From Bacteroidales bacterium (GTDB lineage: Bacteria; Bacteroidota; Bacteroidia; Bacteroidales; UBA932), in assembly GCA_028724885.1 (NCBI GenBank), contig JAQYTJ010000052.1, positions 1 through 49,199 on the forward strand: a DNA stretch of 49,199 bases. Reading direction: 5' to 3'. Shown here in pieces: positions 7,788 to 16,430 of this stretch (position 1 is the stretch's first letter; each line of letters begins with the position of its first letter). The notes under the pieces are model-generated. The model saw only the letters and a list, made by a program, of their open reading frames with translations, was not told where the DNA came from and did no database searches. The translations under genes and the position numbers were made by a program.

Positions 7788-10148
7788 ATGGAGGTAAACA
7801 TTTCACAAGAACTGAACGACATAATTCGTTTCGCAAGAGAGGAAGCCATGCGGACTGGAAGCTATGGAATAAGCCCAGATCATCTTTTTCTCGGAATGAT
7901 GCGACATGCGGATAATAACGCGGTCTTGGTGCTGAATGGACTTGGCGTGGCATCGGATGAATTCAAGAATTTCATAGACAGCCATATATTCGTCAACGAA
8001 CCAATCCCCTACTCAGAGCTAGACAAGATTTCTTTCACTCGATATGCCCAGAATGTTCTGAGCATCACCGTCATGGAAGCATCGAAGATGAGGTCTAATG
8101 AAGCGAGATCCATACACCTTCTTCTTGCGCTATGCCGCACTACTGAAAATTACGGTCAGGCATATCTGAGAAGCAAGGGCATCGATTACGGAAAACTGCT
8201 CTCCTATATGAGGGACCACGACATGCTAGCATCGGATAAAAAAGACAGCGAGAATTTTCAGAGCCAGCAGAATCAAAACATGGATCCAGAAGAAGCCACC
8301 AGTGGCGAATCCGGAAAACTGAACATCGAAGATTTCGGCTATGACCTTACTAAAGCAGCGGCAGAAGGCAAGCTGGATCCTGTCGTTGGCAGAAACACTG
8401 AAATCTCCCGCGTCATAGAAATCCTAGGCCGCAGAAAGAAGAACAACCCTATGCTCATCGGCGAGCCAGGCGTCGGGAAATCCGCCATCGTCGAAGGCAT
8501 CGCGCTGAGGATTGCCAACGGAAGCATATCCCCTGCGCTTGCGAAGAAAAGGCTGATTTCTCTCGACATTGCCTCGGTAGTAGCAGGCACTAAATACAGG
8601 GGAGACTTCGAGAAAAGGCTAAAAGCCATAATTAAAGAAGCGAGCACGAACCCTGACATAATTTTATTCATTGACGAGTTTCACACAATAGTTGGCGCTG
8701 GCGGAGCACAAGGCAGCTTAGACGCAGCGAACATGCTTAAGCCGGCTCTCGCCCGTGGAGAACTTCAGTGCATTGGAGCAACTACAATGGATGAGTTTGC
8801 GAAAATCGTTGAGAAGGATGGCGCTCTTGACAGAAGATTCCAGAAAGTGATAGTAGAGCCTACCGACATTCCTCAGTCAATAGCCATCCTTAAAAATATT
8901 AAAGGTAACTACGAGGACTTCCACAAAGTAACTTATAGCGACGAAGCAATTGAGGCGTGCGTGCGTCTCACCGATCGCTACATTACTGATAAATTCTTGC
9001 CAGATAAGGCCATAGATGCCATGGACGAGGCTGGATCGATGGTTCGCCTGAACCTCACAAAGGACAAAAAGACCGGCAGCGTAGTCGATGACGAGGACAT
9101 TGCGACAGTGGTCTCCAAGATGACCGGAATACCTGTGACTAAGGTTGCCGAATCTGAGGGCATGAGACTTCTGAATATGAAAGAGAGGCTCAAAAGCAGA
9201 ATCATAGGTCAGGATGAAGCCATCGACACAGTTGTCAGAGCCATCCAGAGGAACCGCGCGGGACTGAAAGACCCTAACCGGCCAATAGGGACATTCCTTT
9301 TATTCGGGCCTACAGGTGTCGGCAAAACACAGCTTGCGAAATGCCTGGCCGAGTATCTATTCGATTCAGAGGAAAACATGGTGAGAATAGACATGAGTGA
9401 ATATATGGAGAAGTTCACTGTCTCCAGGCTCATCGGAGCGCCTCCTGGATATGTTGGCTACGAAGAAGGTGGGCAACTGAGCGAGAGAGTTCGCAGGAAA
9501 CCATACTGCGTCGTTCTCCTAGATGAAATAGAAAAAGCACACCCAGACATATTCAATATTTTGCTGCAAGTGCTTGATGACGGACGTCTGACAGACAGCA
9601 ATGGCAGAGTGGTAGATTTCAAGAATACCATCGTGATCATGACATCCAACGTGGGCAGCAGGGATCTTGAAGAATATGGCAAAGGCGTGGGATTCGCAAC
9701 CGCAGGAAAGAACGTTGAGCATAACAGGCAGACGCTGTTAGAGAAGGCTATCAAGAAATCATTCCCTCCTGAATTCATCAACCGAGTGGACGAGCAAGTG
9801 TTCTTCAATTCCCTGACTAAGGACGATATTGAGAAGATAATCGACATAGAACTAAAAGACCTTCGCGAGCGGGCCTTGGAGACTGGTTACAAGCTCACCA
9901 TCACTCCTACGGCTAAACGTTTCATAGCTGATGCGGGATTTGACCAAGCTTACGGCGCAAGGCCTCTGAAGAGAGCGGTGATGAGATATGTGGAAGACCC
10001 CGTGTCTGAGTTCATTATCTCGGACCGTATCCTTCAAAGCAAAAATGGCTCTGGAGAGCTTCACACACTTAAGGTTGAGCTGACCCCTGACAAGAAAGAC
10101 ACGATGGTGACCCTGAAGAAATCCGATGTGGTGCCGGCTCTGGGCTGA
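7788..10148 (+). CDS. clpC: Clp protease ATP-binding subunit (ClpC/ClpA type)
   Basis: A 786-aa Hsp100 AAA+ unfoldase that feeds substrates to ClpP. The order is: an N-terminal Clp repeat domain (1-140), a linker, AAA-1 with Walker A GEPGVGKS (about 225-232) and Walker B LFIDEFH, then AAA-2 with Walker A GPTGVGKT (about 507-514), Walker B LLDEIEKAH and a C-terminal D2 small domain. A VGF tripeptide near 633-635 is the ClpP-docking loop, so this is not the disaggregase ClpB. Between AAA-1 and AAA-2 the chain passes directly from DEAGSMVRLN to the VVSKMTGIP region. The coiled-coil M domain with UVR motif expected in ClpC is not visible. The architecture is therefore ClpA-like, although the sequence reads as ClpC. 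It is divergent from gyrA. A -7-like TAACTTTA (7774-7781) lies 6 nt before the ATG. Confidence 0.93.
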   Translation: MEVNISQELNDIIRFAREEAMRTGSYGISPDHLFLGMMRHADNNAVLVLNGLGVASDEFKNFIDSHIFVNEPIPYSELDKISFTRYAQNVLSITVMEASKMRSNEARSIHLLLALCRTTENYGQAYLRSKGIDYGKLLSYMRDHDMLASDKKDSENFQSQQNQNMDPEEATSGESGKLNIEDFGYDLTKAAAEGKLDPVVGRNTEISRVIEILGRRKKNNPMLIGEPGVGKSAIVEGIALRIANGSISPALAKKRLISLDIASVVAGTKYRGDFEKRLKAIIKEASTNPDIILFIDEFHTIVGAGGAQGSLDAANMLKPALARGELQCIGATTMDEFAKIVEKDGALDRRFQKVIVEPTDIPQSIAILKNIKGNYEDFHKVTYSDEAIEACVRLTDRYITDKFLPDKAIDAMDEAGSMVRLNLTKDKKTGSVVDDEDIATVVSKMTGIPVTKVAESEGMRLLNMKERLKSRIIGQDEAIDTVVRAIQRNRAGLKDPNRPIGTFLLFGPTGVGKTQLAKCLAEYLFDSEENMVRIDMSEYMEKFTVSRLIGAPPGYVGYEEGGQLSERVRRKPYCVVLLDEIEKAHPDIFNILLQVLDDGRLTDSNGRVVDFKNTIVIMTSNVGSRDLEEYGKGVGFATAGKNVEHNRQTLLEKAIKKSFPPEFINRVDEQVFFNSLTKDDIEKIIDIELKDLRERALETGYKLTITPTAKRFIADAGFDQAYGARPLKRAVMRYVEDPVSEFIISDRILQSKNGSGELHTLKVELTPDKKDTMVTLKKSDVVPALG

Positions 10149-10153
10149 CCATG

Positions 10154-10309
10154 TCAGGCAGCGACTGGGCAAAGAGTCTCCGGCTTGTCAATGCTGGTCA
10201 CCTCTAGCCCAAAGTCGCCTATGAATTGAACCAGAGAGTTGAAAGATGATTCGTCTGCGATGATTGAAGACAGATTCTCGATGTTGTCATATTCCTGTTT
10301 CATATTCAT
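10154..10309 (-). CDS. 51-aa small protein, unknown function
   Basis: A minus-strand ORF of 51 codons, starting MNMKQEYDNIENL and ending ETLCPVAA. I do not recognise it. It is acidic, with many Asp/Glu and hydrophobic residues in an amphipathic pattern, one Cys five residues from the C-terminus, no signal peptide and no membrane segment. Evidence that it is a gene: a consensus promoter (TTG, 18 nt, TATCTTTG) sits at 10339-10367, giving a leader of about 25 nt with an A/G-rich stretch before the start. The gene fills the space between the Clp unfoldase gene (converging, 5 bp away) and the AI-2E permease gene (divergent). A second ATG at 10303 is possible. It could be a small regulator or a peptide precursor; nothing in the sequence decides between these. 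Confidence 0.55.
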   Translation of the reverse strand: MNMKQEYDNIENLSSIIADESSFNSLVQFIGDFGLEVTSIDKPETLCPVAA

Positions 10310-10338
10310 TTAATTTTATTGTTTCTTCTTTTCATAGG

Positions 10339-10367
10339 CAAAGATAATTTGAGCTCGTGCCAAACAA
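10339..10367 (-). promoter_or_regulatory. Promoter of the 51-aa gene
   Basis: Minus-strand -33 TTG (10367-10365), an 18-nt gap, and a perfect -7 box TATCTTTG (10346-10339). It reads towards 10309 and lies back to back with the permease promoter. Confidence 0.65.
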
Positions 10368-10405
10368 CGGCACAAGCCCGTATTTTTATTGCGATATTTT
10401 TTGCA

Positions 10406-10413
10406 TAAGTTTG
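10406..10413 (+). promoter_or_regulatory. -7 box for the AI-2E permease gene
   Basis: TAAGTTTG matches TAnnTTTG and lies 20 nt before the ATG at 10434. No well-spaced -33 TTG is seen; the nearest, at 10389-10391, is only 14 nt away. The call rests mainly on the -7 box. Confidence 0.5.
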
Positions 10414-10433
10414 TAAAAATAAACGAATTTCCA

Positions 10434-11651
10434 ATGGCAGAAGAAAGAAGCGTTGACAAGCTTGCCAGGTACACTATGTGGACAGTCATCGCAGCAGTCG
10501 TGATTGCGATTTGCTGGTATTTTCGCAGCGTGCTGATTTACATAATATTAGCCGCAGTGTTATCCCTGCTCGGAAATCCCTTGATGAAGGGATTGTCCAA
10601 AATCAAGATTAAAGGGCATAACGCTCCGTCATGGCTGCTTTCCTTAATAACCATAATTCTTCTGCTAGTGATAATACTCGGAATAATCACTCAGATATTC
10701 CCCGTGGTCTTTAACATAGTGCAGAATATCTCTTCAAACCTGCAGACAGCCTCCATCAACTCCAGCAACATCACCCAGTGGCTGGACACGGCAAACAGCT
10801 GGCTGATACAAAGATTCCCGAAGCTGGGCAACGACTTCAAGCTGCAGGTGACCATGGTCGATTGGGTGAAGAACTCATTCAACCTGGACTCGCTGAGTTC
10901 AATCGGGACAGTGGTCGGTTCCGTAGCTTCCGCCCTAGGCAGTTTCGGAATGGGACTTTTCTGCGTCATATTCATTTCTTTCTTCTTCATAAAGGATGAC
11001 AAGCTGTTCCGAAAAATCGTAGGCTCGCTGGTGCCTGATAAGGTGGAAAATGAGGTAATCGGAGCCATAGGGGACATAGAGCATCTGCTTTCAAGGTATT
11101 TCGTGGGTCTGATGATCGAGGTCCTTGGAGTCACCGCCCTGAACTTTCTGGGGTTGCTGACGGTAGCTAAGCTAGGCTTCTCCTCAGCCATAGGGATAGC
11201 CTTCATGACAGGACTACTGAACATAATCCCTTATCTGGGGCCTTGGATAGGGGGCGCAATAGGTGTAGTCTTAGGTCTGGTGCTAAAATATAGCTCGGCG
11301 GCAGTAACAGGCGTATATCCCGACTTCTGGGTGGCGGCAATCGTGCTAGTCGCAATATTCGTGATAACCCAAATGGTAGACAACTTCCTGATGCAGCCGT
11401 TCATATATTCCACCAGCATAAAATCCACCCCATTGGAGATATTCCTAGTGCTGATAATCGCCGGACACGTTGGCGGGATGCTCGGAATGCTGGTGGCAAT
11501 CCCTGCTTATACGGTGCTAAGAGTAATCGCAGCACGATTTTTCTATAATGTCAAGCCAGTGCGGAAACTCATCTCAAGTTCAGGAGGATCCATCGGTGGA
11601 GAAGGTGCTTCCTCAGGCGATGAATCCAAAGAAAACAATACAATATCATGA
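10434..11651 (+). CDS. AI-2E family transporter (PerM/UPF0118)
   Basis: A 405-aa polytopic inner-membrane protein of the AI-2 exporter/PerM family. Members are reported to export autoinducer-2 or to act as cation antiporters; substrate cannot be read from the sequence. Two hydrophobic segments near residues 14-52, one near 63-88, a soluble periplasmic-type stretch (about 90-160), then four or five segments in the C-terminal half fit the family. The conserved GLLNIIPYLGPWIG stretch, with its Asn-Ile-Ile-Pro-Tyr core, is present. The extreme C-terminus is Ser/Gly-rich and acidic. ATG 10434 is preferred over the in-frame ATG at 10389 because the latter lies upstream of the -7 box. The stop overlaps the next ATG as ATGA, so the esterase gene is translationally coupled. 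Confidence 0.88.
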   Translation: MAEERSVDKLARYTMWTVIAAVVIAICWYFRSVLIYIILAAVLSLLGNPLMKGLSKIKIKGHNAPSWLLSLITIILLLVIILGIITQIFPVVFNIVQNISSNLQTASINSSNITQWLDTANSWLIQRFPKLGNDFKLQVTMVDWVKNSFNLDSLSSIGTVVGSVASALGSFGMGLFCVIFISFFFIKDDKLFRKIVGSLVPDKVENEVIGAIGDIEHLLSRYFVGLMIEVLGVTALNFLGLLTVAKLGFSSAIGIAFMTGLLNIIPYLGPWIGGAIGVVLGLVLKYSSAAVTGVYPDFWVAAIVLVAIFVITQMVDNFLMQPFIYSTSIKSTPLEIFLVLIIAGHVGGMLGMLVAIPAYTVLRVIAARFFYNVKPVRKLISSSGGSIGGEGASSGDESKENNTIS

Positions 11652-12604
11652 ATATAAGGAATATGCTTGCAGCCCTAGCATCGGCTGCTTTCTTGCTCTG
11701 CGGGGCATATGCCTCAGCGCAGGAAACTTATTCGCCCACAGGGACTTACGAGTTCGCAGTAAAGGACGGCGAAAAGCTGTGCCTCGACTATTACGCCCCT
11801 GCTGCTGGAAGCGAGACTGCCATTGACGGCCACGCCAAGCCTACAGTAATGTTCGCCTTCGGAGGCGGATTCAAGGGTGGGGAGAGAAACGAAAAGGGTT
11901 ACCAGAAATGGTTCAAGATGCTGAATGACGAGGGCTATGCCGTTGTGTCAATAGATTACCGCCTAGGCCTGAAAGGGGTAGATATCAAGAAAGGCTTGGG
12001 GCAAGTACGCCAATTCCGGAATGCTGCCCAGATGGCAGCGGAAGACTTGCTCTCAGCCGTAAAATACCTGCTGGACAAAGGGAAGGCTTTCGGGGTCGAT
12101 GCCCGGAATCTGGTAATGAGTGGATCCTCGGCTGGCGCAATCGCTTCTCTCGAAGCAGACTGGTTGTTCTGCAACGGAAAGGCGAACGAGGCTTTCCCCG
12201 AAGGATTCGACTTCGCTGGGGTGATGCCGTTCTCCGGAGCGATAATCACAATGGAAGGGAAACCGAGCTACAAGAAAGAGCCAGCTCCGACCGCTTTTTT
12301 CCATGGCACTGCAGATAAGGTAGTGAATTATAAAAAAATCCGCCTTTTCGGCTGGGGAATCTTCGGTTCCGACGCCCTCGTCAAAATATTCAAGAAGAAT
12401 GGCTATACTTATAATATATTCCGTTATGAGGGACACGGGCATGAAATCGCCGAATCTATGGCAGAGACCTTCCCTGAGCAGCTGAGGTTTCTGGAAACAG
12501 TGGCGACAAGAGGCGTGCGAAGGAACATCGACTCCAGCATAGACGATCCTGAGGCACCTCAGCCATCTGGATCGAAGAACAGGAAAGAATTGTATGGAAA
12601 ATAA
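11648..12604 (+). CDS. Secreted alpha/beta-hydrolase (esterase/lipase-like)
   Basis: A 318-aa protein with a signal peptide at residues 1-24 (hydrophobic core ending AYASAQE), so it is probably periplasmic or surface-exposed. The mature part is an alpha/beta hydrolase of the carboxylesterase/BD-FAE type. It has an oxyanion-hole segment FAFGGGFKGG near 68, nucleophile elbow GSSAG with Ser161 as the likely nucleophile, a following strand with HGTADKVV near 220 (Asp) and the terminal His in GHGHEIAE near 262. The substrate is not known; relatives de-acetylate or cleave ester decorations on plant polysaccharides. The gene overlaps the permease stop by 4 bp and the next ATG by 11 bp. Confidence 0.85.
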   Translation: MNIRNMLAALASAAFLLCGAYASAQETYSPTGTYEFAVKDGEKLCLDYYAPAAGSETAIDGHAKPTVMFAFGGGFKGGERNEKGYQKWFKMLNDEGYAVVSIDYRLGLKGVDIKKGLGQVRQFRNAAQMAAEDLLSAVKYLLDKGKAFGVDARNLVMSGSSAGAIASLEADWLFCNGKANEAFPEGFDFAGVMPFSGAIITMEGKPSYKKEPAPTAFFHGTADKVVNYKKIRLFGWGIFGSDALVKIFKKNGYTYNIFRYEGHGHEIAESMAETFPEQLRFLETVATRGVRRNIDSSIDDPEAPQPSGSKNRKELYGK

Positions 12605-14114
12605 ATGTTTTTTTATGAATATGAAACAGAAAATTAAGCTTGGCGAGAGATTCGCAACCACATTCAAAAGATTCCGAGTTGCATACATTTTTCTCGTGAT
12701 TTTGGTTTCTATGGCCCTCGCGCTATTTCCCGATAAATCATCCAGAGAGATTCTTCCACAGGTGATCTGGTACTGTTTCACGGCAGCATTCCTTTCCGTT
12801 GCCATGAAGCTTCTTCGGGAGGAAAAGCCTGGGGTAGCAGCCGAGATCGTACTCCAGGCAGCTCTTTTGGGATTTTGGGTATATTGCTACTTCTTTGAAA
12901 ACTTTAACGGTGCCTGCCAAATCGCAATGGGCAGCATCTCCGTCTTGGTGTTCATAGCATGCTTCATAAATTCATTCTACAAGGATCGGAATGACGTACC
13001 TTTGGTTAACTTCACGATACGGATAGTCGTGGTGCTGGCTGCAACAGGAATCGTCACGCTAATTTTAATGTTAGCCATATTCCTAATAATGGGCGCCTTG
13101 AACATGCTGTTCAAGATAAATGTCACGAACTATGCCTACTTCATGGCGGCTGTCGTCTCATGGGCGCTGCTATTCCCCACCATGCTGCTGCAATTCGTTC
13201 CCGAAGGGCAGGAAAAGCACGATTATTCCACCAACCTTGGAAAATTCGTAAAAGGGGTCACGAAATGGCTGTTTCTGCCCGTAACGGCAGCATACTTGGC
13301 AATCCTCTACGTCTATGCCATCAAGATTCTGGTGACGTGGACCCTGCCAAACGGCTGGGTCGCCAATCCTGTTACAGTGAGCTTCGCCCTATGCCTGCTC
13401 CTGATATTCCTGCTCTATCCAGAAGCACATTCGGAAAACGAGAAACCGCTTTCGGTGGCTGTGCGTCGCTGGATTCCAGTAGCCATGCTGCCTCTTCTGG
13501 CGCTAATGAGCGTTGGCATATTCAAAAGAACCGGAGACTACGGAGCAACAATAGAAAGGCTTTACGTGCTTGCACTCAACCTATGGTGCTACGGTGTCTG
13601 CTTAGGGCTGATTTTCAGCCACGGGAAGCGCTTATGGTGGATTCCGGCATCTTTCGCGCTGGTCTTCCTGCTCACCTCTGTGGGACCATGGAATTTCACC
13701 TCCACGACGAAAAGAATCATTCAGAAAGATGCCCGGAACATAATGATGGCGAACGGAATAACGAAATTTCCTGCCGACAGCAGCACATATTCATCCTTGA
13801 TATCCAAAGCAGACTCAACCACCAAGGAGAGGCTGATCGACAAGCTGGCATATCTAGAATATAATTACAGGAAAGACACCGCCGCTATCAGGGATCTCGT
13901 AGACTACAAAGTAGACATATACGGCATATATCCATCTTACGATGCAGACTCGGTGGTCTCCCTGCCCGATACTGCGTCTTTCAAAGACGTAAGGATAGAG
14001 CAAAAGAAAGATTCGGTTATATTCAGAATCCCACATCCGATGTATTACCGAGACACCCTGCTCCTTGCCGTGCCTAAAGAGGAGCTCAAGAAACTTTACG
14101 AGGCAGTCCAGTGA
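12594..14114 (+). CDS. DUF4153 family multi-pass membrane protein
   Basis: A 506-aa integral membrane protein matching the DUF4153 family of Bacteroidota; no biochemical role is established. About ten hydrophobic segments fill residues 25-370. The family-typical region with EGQEKHDYSTNLGKFVKG sits between segments near 200-220, followed by KWLFLPVTAAYLAILYVYAI. The last 130 residues (from about 375) are soluble and begin with SxTTKRIIQKDARNI. The ATG at 12594 has a purine-rich AGGAAAG upstream and overlaps the esterase 3' end by 11 bp; ATGs at 12615 and 12621 are alternative starts. It is the third member of the permease-esterase run. Confidence 0.82.
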   Translation: MENKCFFMNMKQKIKLGERFATTFKRFRVAYIFLVILVSMALALFPDKSSREILPQVIWYCFTAAFLSVAMKLLREEKPGVAAEIVLQAALLGFWVYCYFFENFNGACQIAMGSISVLVFIACFINSFYKDRNDVPLVNFTIRIVVVLAATGIVTLILMLAIFLIMGALNMLFKINVTNYAYFMAAVVSWALLFPTMLLQFVPEGQEKHDYSTNLGKFVKGVTKWLFLPVTAAYLAILYVYAIKILVTWTLPNGWVANPVTVSFALCLLLIFLLYPEAHSENEKPLSVAVRRWIPVAMLPLLALMSVGIFKRTGDYGATIERLYVLALNLWCYGVCLGLIFSHGKRLWWIPASFALVFLLTSVGPWNFTSTTKRIIQKDARNIMMANGITKFPADSSTYSSLISKADSTTKERLIDKLAYLEYNYRKDTAAIRDLVDYKVDIYGIYPSYDADSVVSLPDTASFKDVRIEQKKDSVIFRIPHPMYYRDTLLLAVPKEELKKLYEAVQ

Positions 14115-14147
14115 GCACGAGCCGCCTGTGCTAGACGAACATGAAGA

Positions 14148-14966
14148 ATGAAAAGATCTCCACTCATTCTATTGGCGCTGAGCTTGTCCACGGCAGCATA
14201 TTCGCAAACCCCTGACACGCTTGCGACTTTTCCTGTTGCCGACACGCTGGCAAAAGCTGACACTGTCAAATTACAGGAACTTTATAAGGACACTATTCCC
14301 TCTGGTCCTCAGAAACTGATTTTGAGAGAAGCGACCACGCAGGATGGTTCGTCAATGATGATGGACGACAACGGAAACGTGTGGAAAGTGTTCACTCAGA
14401 ATGGCTTGGATGTGCTCATGAACGTACGCTACCTGAAAAATTACGGGAAATATTACCGAGTGGACCTGTACCTGCAGAACAATACAGACAGCACCGTGCA
14501 TTACGACTTCGGAAACATGAGAATTTCCACCATGGACGGTCCCGTGAAACTATTTTCGAACAATAAGTATTATAGCAGGGTGCATAGCCGCAAGGTATGG
14601 AAAACCGTAGGCGTCACGGCAGGCACATTTTTCATATCTTTGATCGTGCAGATGATTATTCAGAGCTCCGATGATGATAACGATTCCCTAGCTGCAAATA
14701 TTGCTACAGCATTCGTCGACGAGGCTGCGATCGCCTTCACCATGATGTACAATCATCGTCAGAACGAGAACATGCAAGAAATCAAGCGCCAGAACATCGG
14801 CTACCTGCGCGATTACGACATTCCTCCGCACAATGCCATCGAAGGCCATGCATACGCAAAATATGTTCCTAAGGCAAAATCGGTGAATTTGTCCATTCCA
14901 GTAAGCGGTCGTGAATATATCCTAAGCTGGGACACGACTCATTTGGAAAATGCCGGTACCGACTAA
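14148..14966 (+). CDS. Secreted hypothetical protein with internal hydrophobic segment
   Basis: A 272-aa protein that I do not recognise. Residues 1-19 are a signal peptide ending AAYSQ. The sequence has a Thr/Asp-rich linker up to about 50, a beta-rich section to about 145 (pattern YRVDLYLQNNTDSTVHYDFG), one hydrophobic helix around 160-172 (TFFISLIVQMII) followed by an acidic loop SSDDDNDS, and a second helical region rich in Met and Gln. The C-terminal part returns to beta structure. It is separated from the DUF4153 gene by 33 bp on the same strand and is the last gene of that run; dprA converges on it. DUF4138/TraN-like or other periplasmic binding folds are conceivable but cannot be supported. 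Confidence 0.7.
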   Translation: MKRSPLILLALSLSTAAYSQTPDTLATFPVADTLAKADTVKLQELYKDTIPSGPQKLILREATTQDGSSMMMDDNGNVWKVFTQNGLDVLMNVRYLKNYGKYYRVDLYLQNNTDSTVHYDFGNMRISTMDGPVKLFSNNKYYSRVHSRKVWKTVGVTAGTFFISLIVQMIIQSSDDDNDSLAANIATAFVDEAAIAFTMMYNHRQNENMQEIKRQNIGYLRDYDIPPHNAIEGHAYAKYVPKAKSVNLSIPVSGREYILSWDTTHLENAGTD

Positions 14967-15023
14967 CCAAGTCCTACGCCAAACCATATCTCATGATGGC
15001 AAGACTCGGCGCTTATAAGGCTC

Positions 15024-16241
15024 TCAAAGGTTATTGTTCCTGGCCGAACAATGCTGAAGGATGTCGACGGCAATGAAGCCGTCACATTCCAGCTGCGTAA
15101 CATAATTAGACAAGGCATTGAATGACAGGCGCTTCTGCTGGCAGATCTCGTCCATGGAGATGCCTCGGTTTTTCTTAATGCACTTAGCTATTGAGCAGAT
15201 TTGAGCCAGATCGTCTTCATCGAACTGCACTTTATAATAGTCATGGACAGCTTCTACGAAATCTGCCTGACGGCGAAGCATCGTCTTTCCAAGACTTAGC
15301 TTCTGCATCAGTTCCGCCAAATCCCCTATCGGCTCTGCCAAGTTCTGCCGTATTAGCAGATTGCATCCTTGCGAATATGGGTCATCCACCCTTCCAGGCA
15401 GGGCAAACACTGCTCTGTCATAGGAGTTTGCCAGGTGCGCAGTAATCATTCCTCCTCCCTTTATCTTAGACTCTATGAGAAGAGTAGCCTTGCAGATGCC
15501 AGCTATGATGCGGTTCCTACGTATAAAATTTATAGCCACGGCCTGAGTATCTGGCGGATAATCAGAAACAAGTCCGCAGCCAGGTGTAGAAGCGATCTGC
15601 TCGCCCAGGTCACGATGATGCGAAGGATAAATATGGTTTATTCCGGTCGCCATTACCGCTACAGTCTTCAATCCGTTCTCCAGAGCCGTCTTATGGGCAA
15701 CGGCATCAACGCCCAAGGCTAACCCGCTCACGACAAGAGGTTTCATTGTAGCTTTCGACATAGCCTTCACGATTCTCTCACACCAGTCCCTGCCGTAAGA
15801 CGAAATCTTCCTTGTTCCTACAACTGCAATGCATGTCATGGCTTTAGAAGCCGAATTACCAGAATTGTCTGGCGAGCCAACAGTGGCGAAGACTTCCTCA
15901 GGAGCAGAAATGCCTTTATAATATATACCTAAAGGTGGGTCGCCGCATTCCCTCAGCAACTTCGGATAACCTATTTCGCCATAGCCGATGAAGCGGCAGC
16001 CATGCGAGACAAGCTTTTCCAGTTCCATCGCAGCCGAATCGAAGGCACTAGAACTTATTTGCCTGGAATAATTCATATTCTTATAAGGTCCTAGCACTTC
16101 CCCAACTGCCTTCCTACCAGCCGTGAAAACATTCGCGGCCCCATTGAAATTCTCAACCAGGCTCATACCCAGTTTAGGTTCGAAACCGAAAATCCTATTC
16201 AAGGCACAAAGAGCAGCTCTTTCCTCAAAATCTCCCTCCAT
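15024..16241 (-). CDS. dprA: DNA-processing protein DprA (Smf)
   Basis: A 405-aa protein that binds incoming single-stranded DNA and loads RecA during natural transformation; it is also widespread in non-competent bacteria. An N-terminal helical domain (1-90) is followed by the Rossmann-like DprA core. The core has VVGTRKISSYG near 140-150, SGLALGVDAVAH near 171-182, TGINHIYPSHHR near 196-207 and ESKIKGGGMITA near 256-267, the conserved elements of the family. The C-terminal 80 residues form a winged-helix-like DNA-binding domain. The starting ATG at 16241 leaves a 189-bp divergent spacer to tatD. No other competence genes occur in the window. Confidence 0.93.
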   Translation of the reverse strand: MEGDFEERAALCALNRIFGFEPKLGMSLVENFNGAANVFTAGRKAVGEVLGPYKNMNYSRQISSSAFDSAAMELEKLVSHGCRFIGYGEIGYPKLLRECGDPPLGIYYKGISAPEEVFATVGSPDNSGNSASKAMTCIAVVGTRKISSYGRDWCERIVKAMSKATMKPLVVSGLALGVDAVAHKTALENGLKTVAVMATGINHIYPSHHRDLGEQIASTPGCGLVSDYPPDTQAVAINFIRRNRIIAGICKATLLIESKIKGGGMITAHLANSYDRAVFALPGRVDDPYSQGCNLLIRQNLAEPIGDLAELMQKLSLGKTMLRRQADFVEAVHDYYKVQFDEDDLAQICSIAKCIKKNRGISMDEICQQKRLSFNALSNYVTQLECDGFIAVDILQHCSARNNNL

Positions 16242-16327
16242 ACGCTATTATCTCTTTTGGCCGGCAATATATTCATAAAAGAGACAAGTGGCAATGGGGC
16301 GTAAAAAGCATTTTCGTTTTTTCATGA

Positions 16328-16361
16328 GATTTTTTCTATTTTCATGAATGATGAAAAAATC
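16328..16361. other. A/T-rich inverted repeat in dprA-tatD spacer
   Basis: GATTTTTTC (16328-16336) and GAAAAAATC (16353-16361) are perfect inverted copies, with a further CAT/ATG pairing inside. TTTCATGA also occurs twice, at 16320-16327 and 16340-16347. It lies between two divergent genes, so it is not at a gene end. It may be an operator or simply A/T-rich spacer. Confidence 0.3.
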
Positions 16362-16417
16362 TTTCGACGAAATTTTTAAAATCATAAGGAATTTAACGCA
16401 AAGACCACTATTTTTAA

Positions 16418-16425
16418 TAAATTTG
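16418..16425 (+). promoter_or_regulatory. -7 box for tatD
   Basis: TAAATTTG matches TAnnTTTG and ends 5 nt before the ATG at 16431. No well-spaced -33 TTG is visible. If used, the tatD mRNA would be leaderless or nearly so. Confidence 0.4.
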
Positions 16426-16430
16426 ATGTC

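Noticed and set aside
14112..14133. Possible AGCAC/GTGCT hairpin after the DUF4153 gene
   Set aside because: Only 5 bp with a long loop and no T-run. It is too weak to call a terminator.
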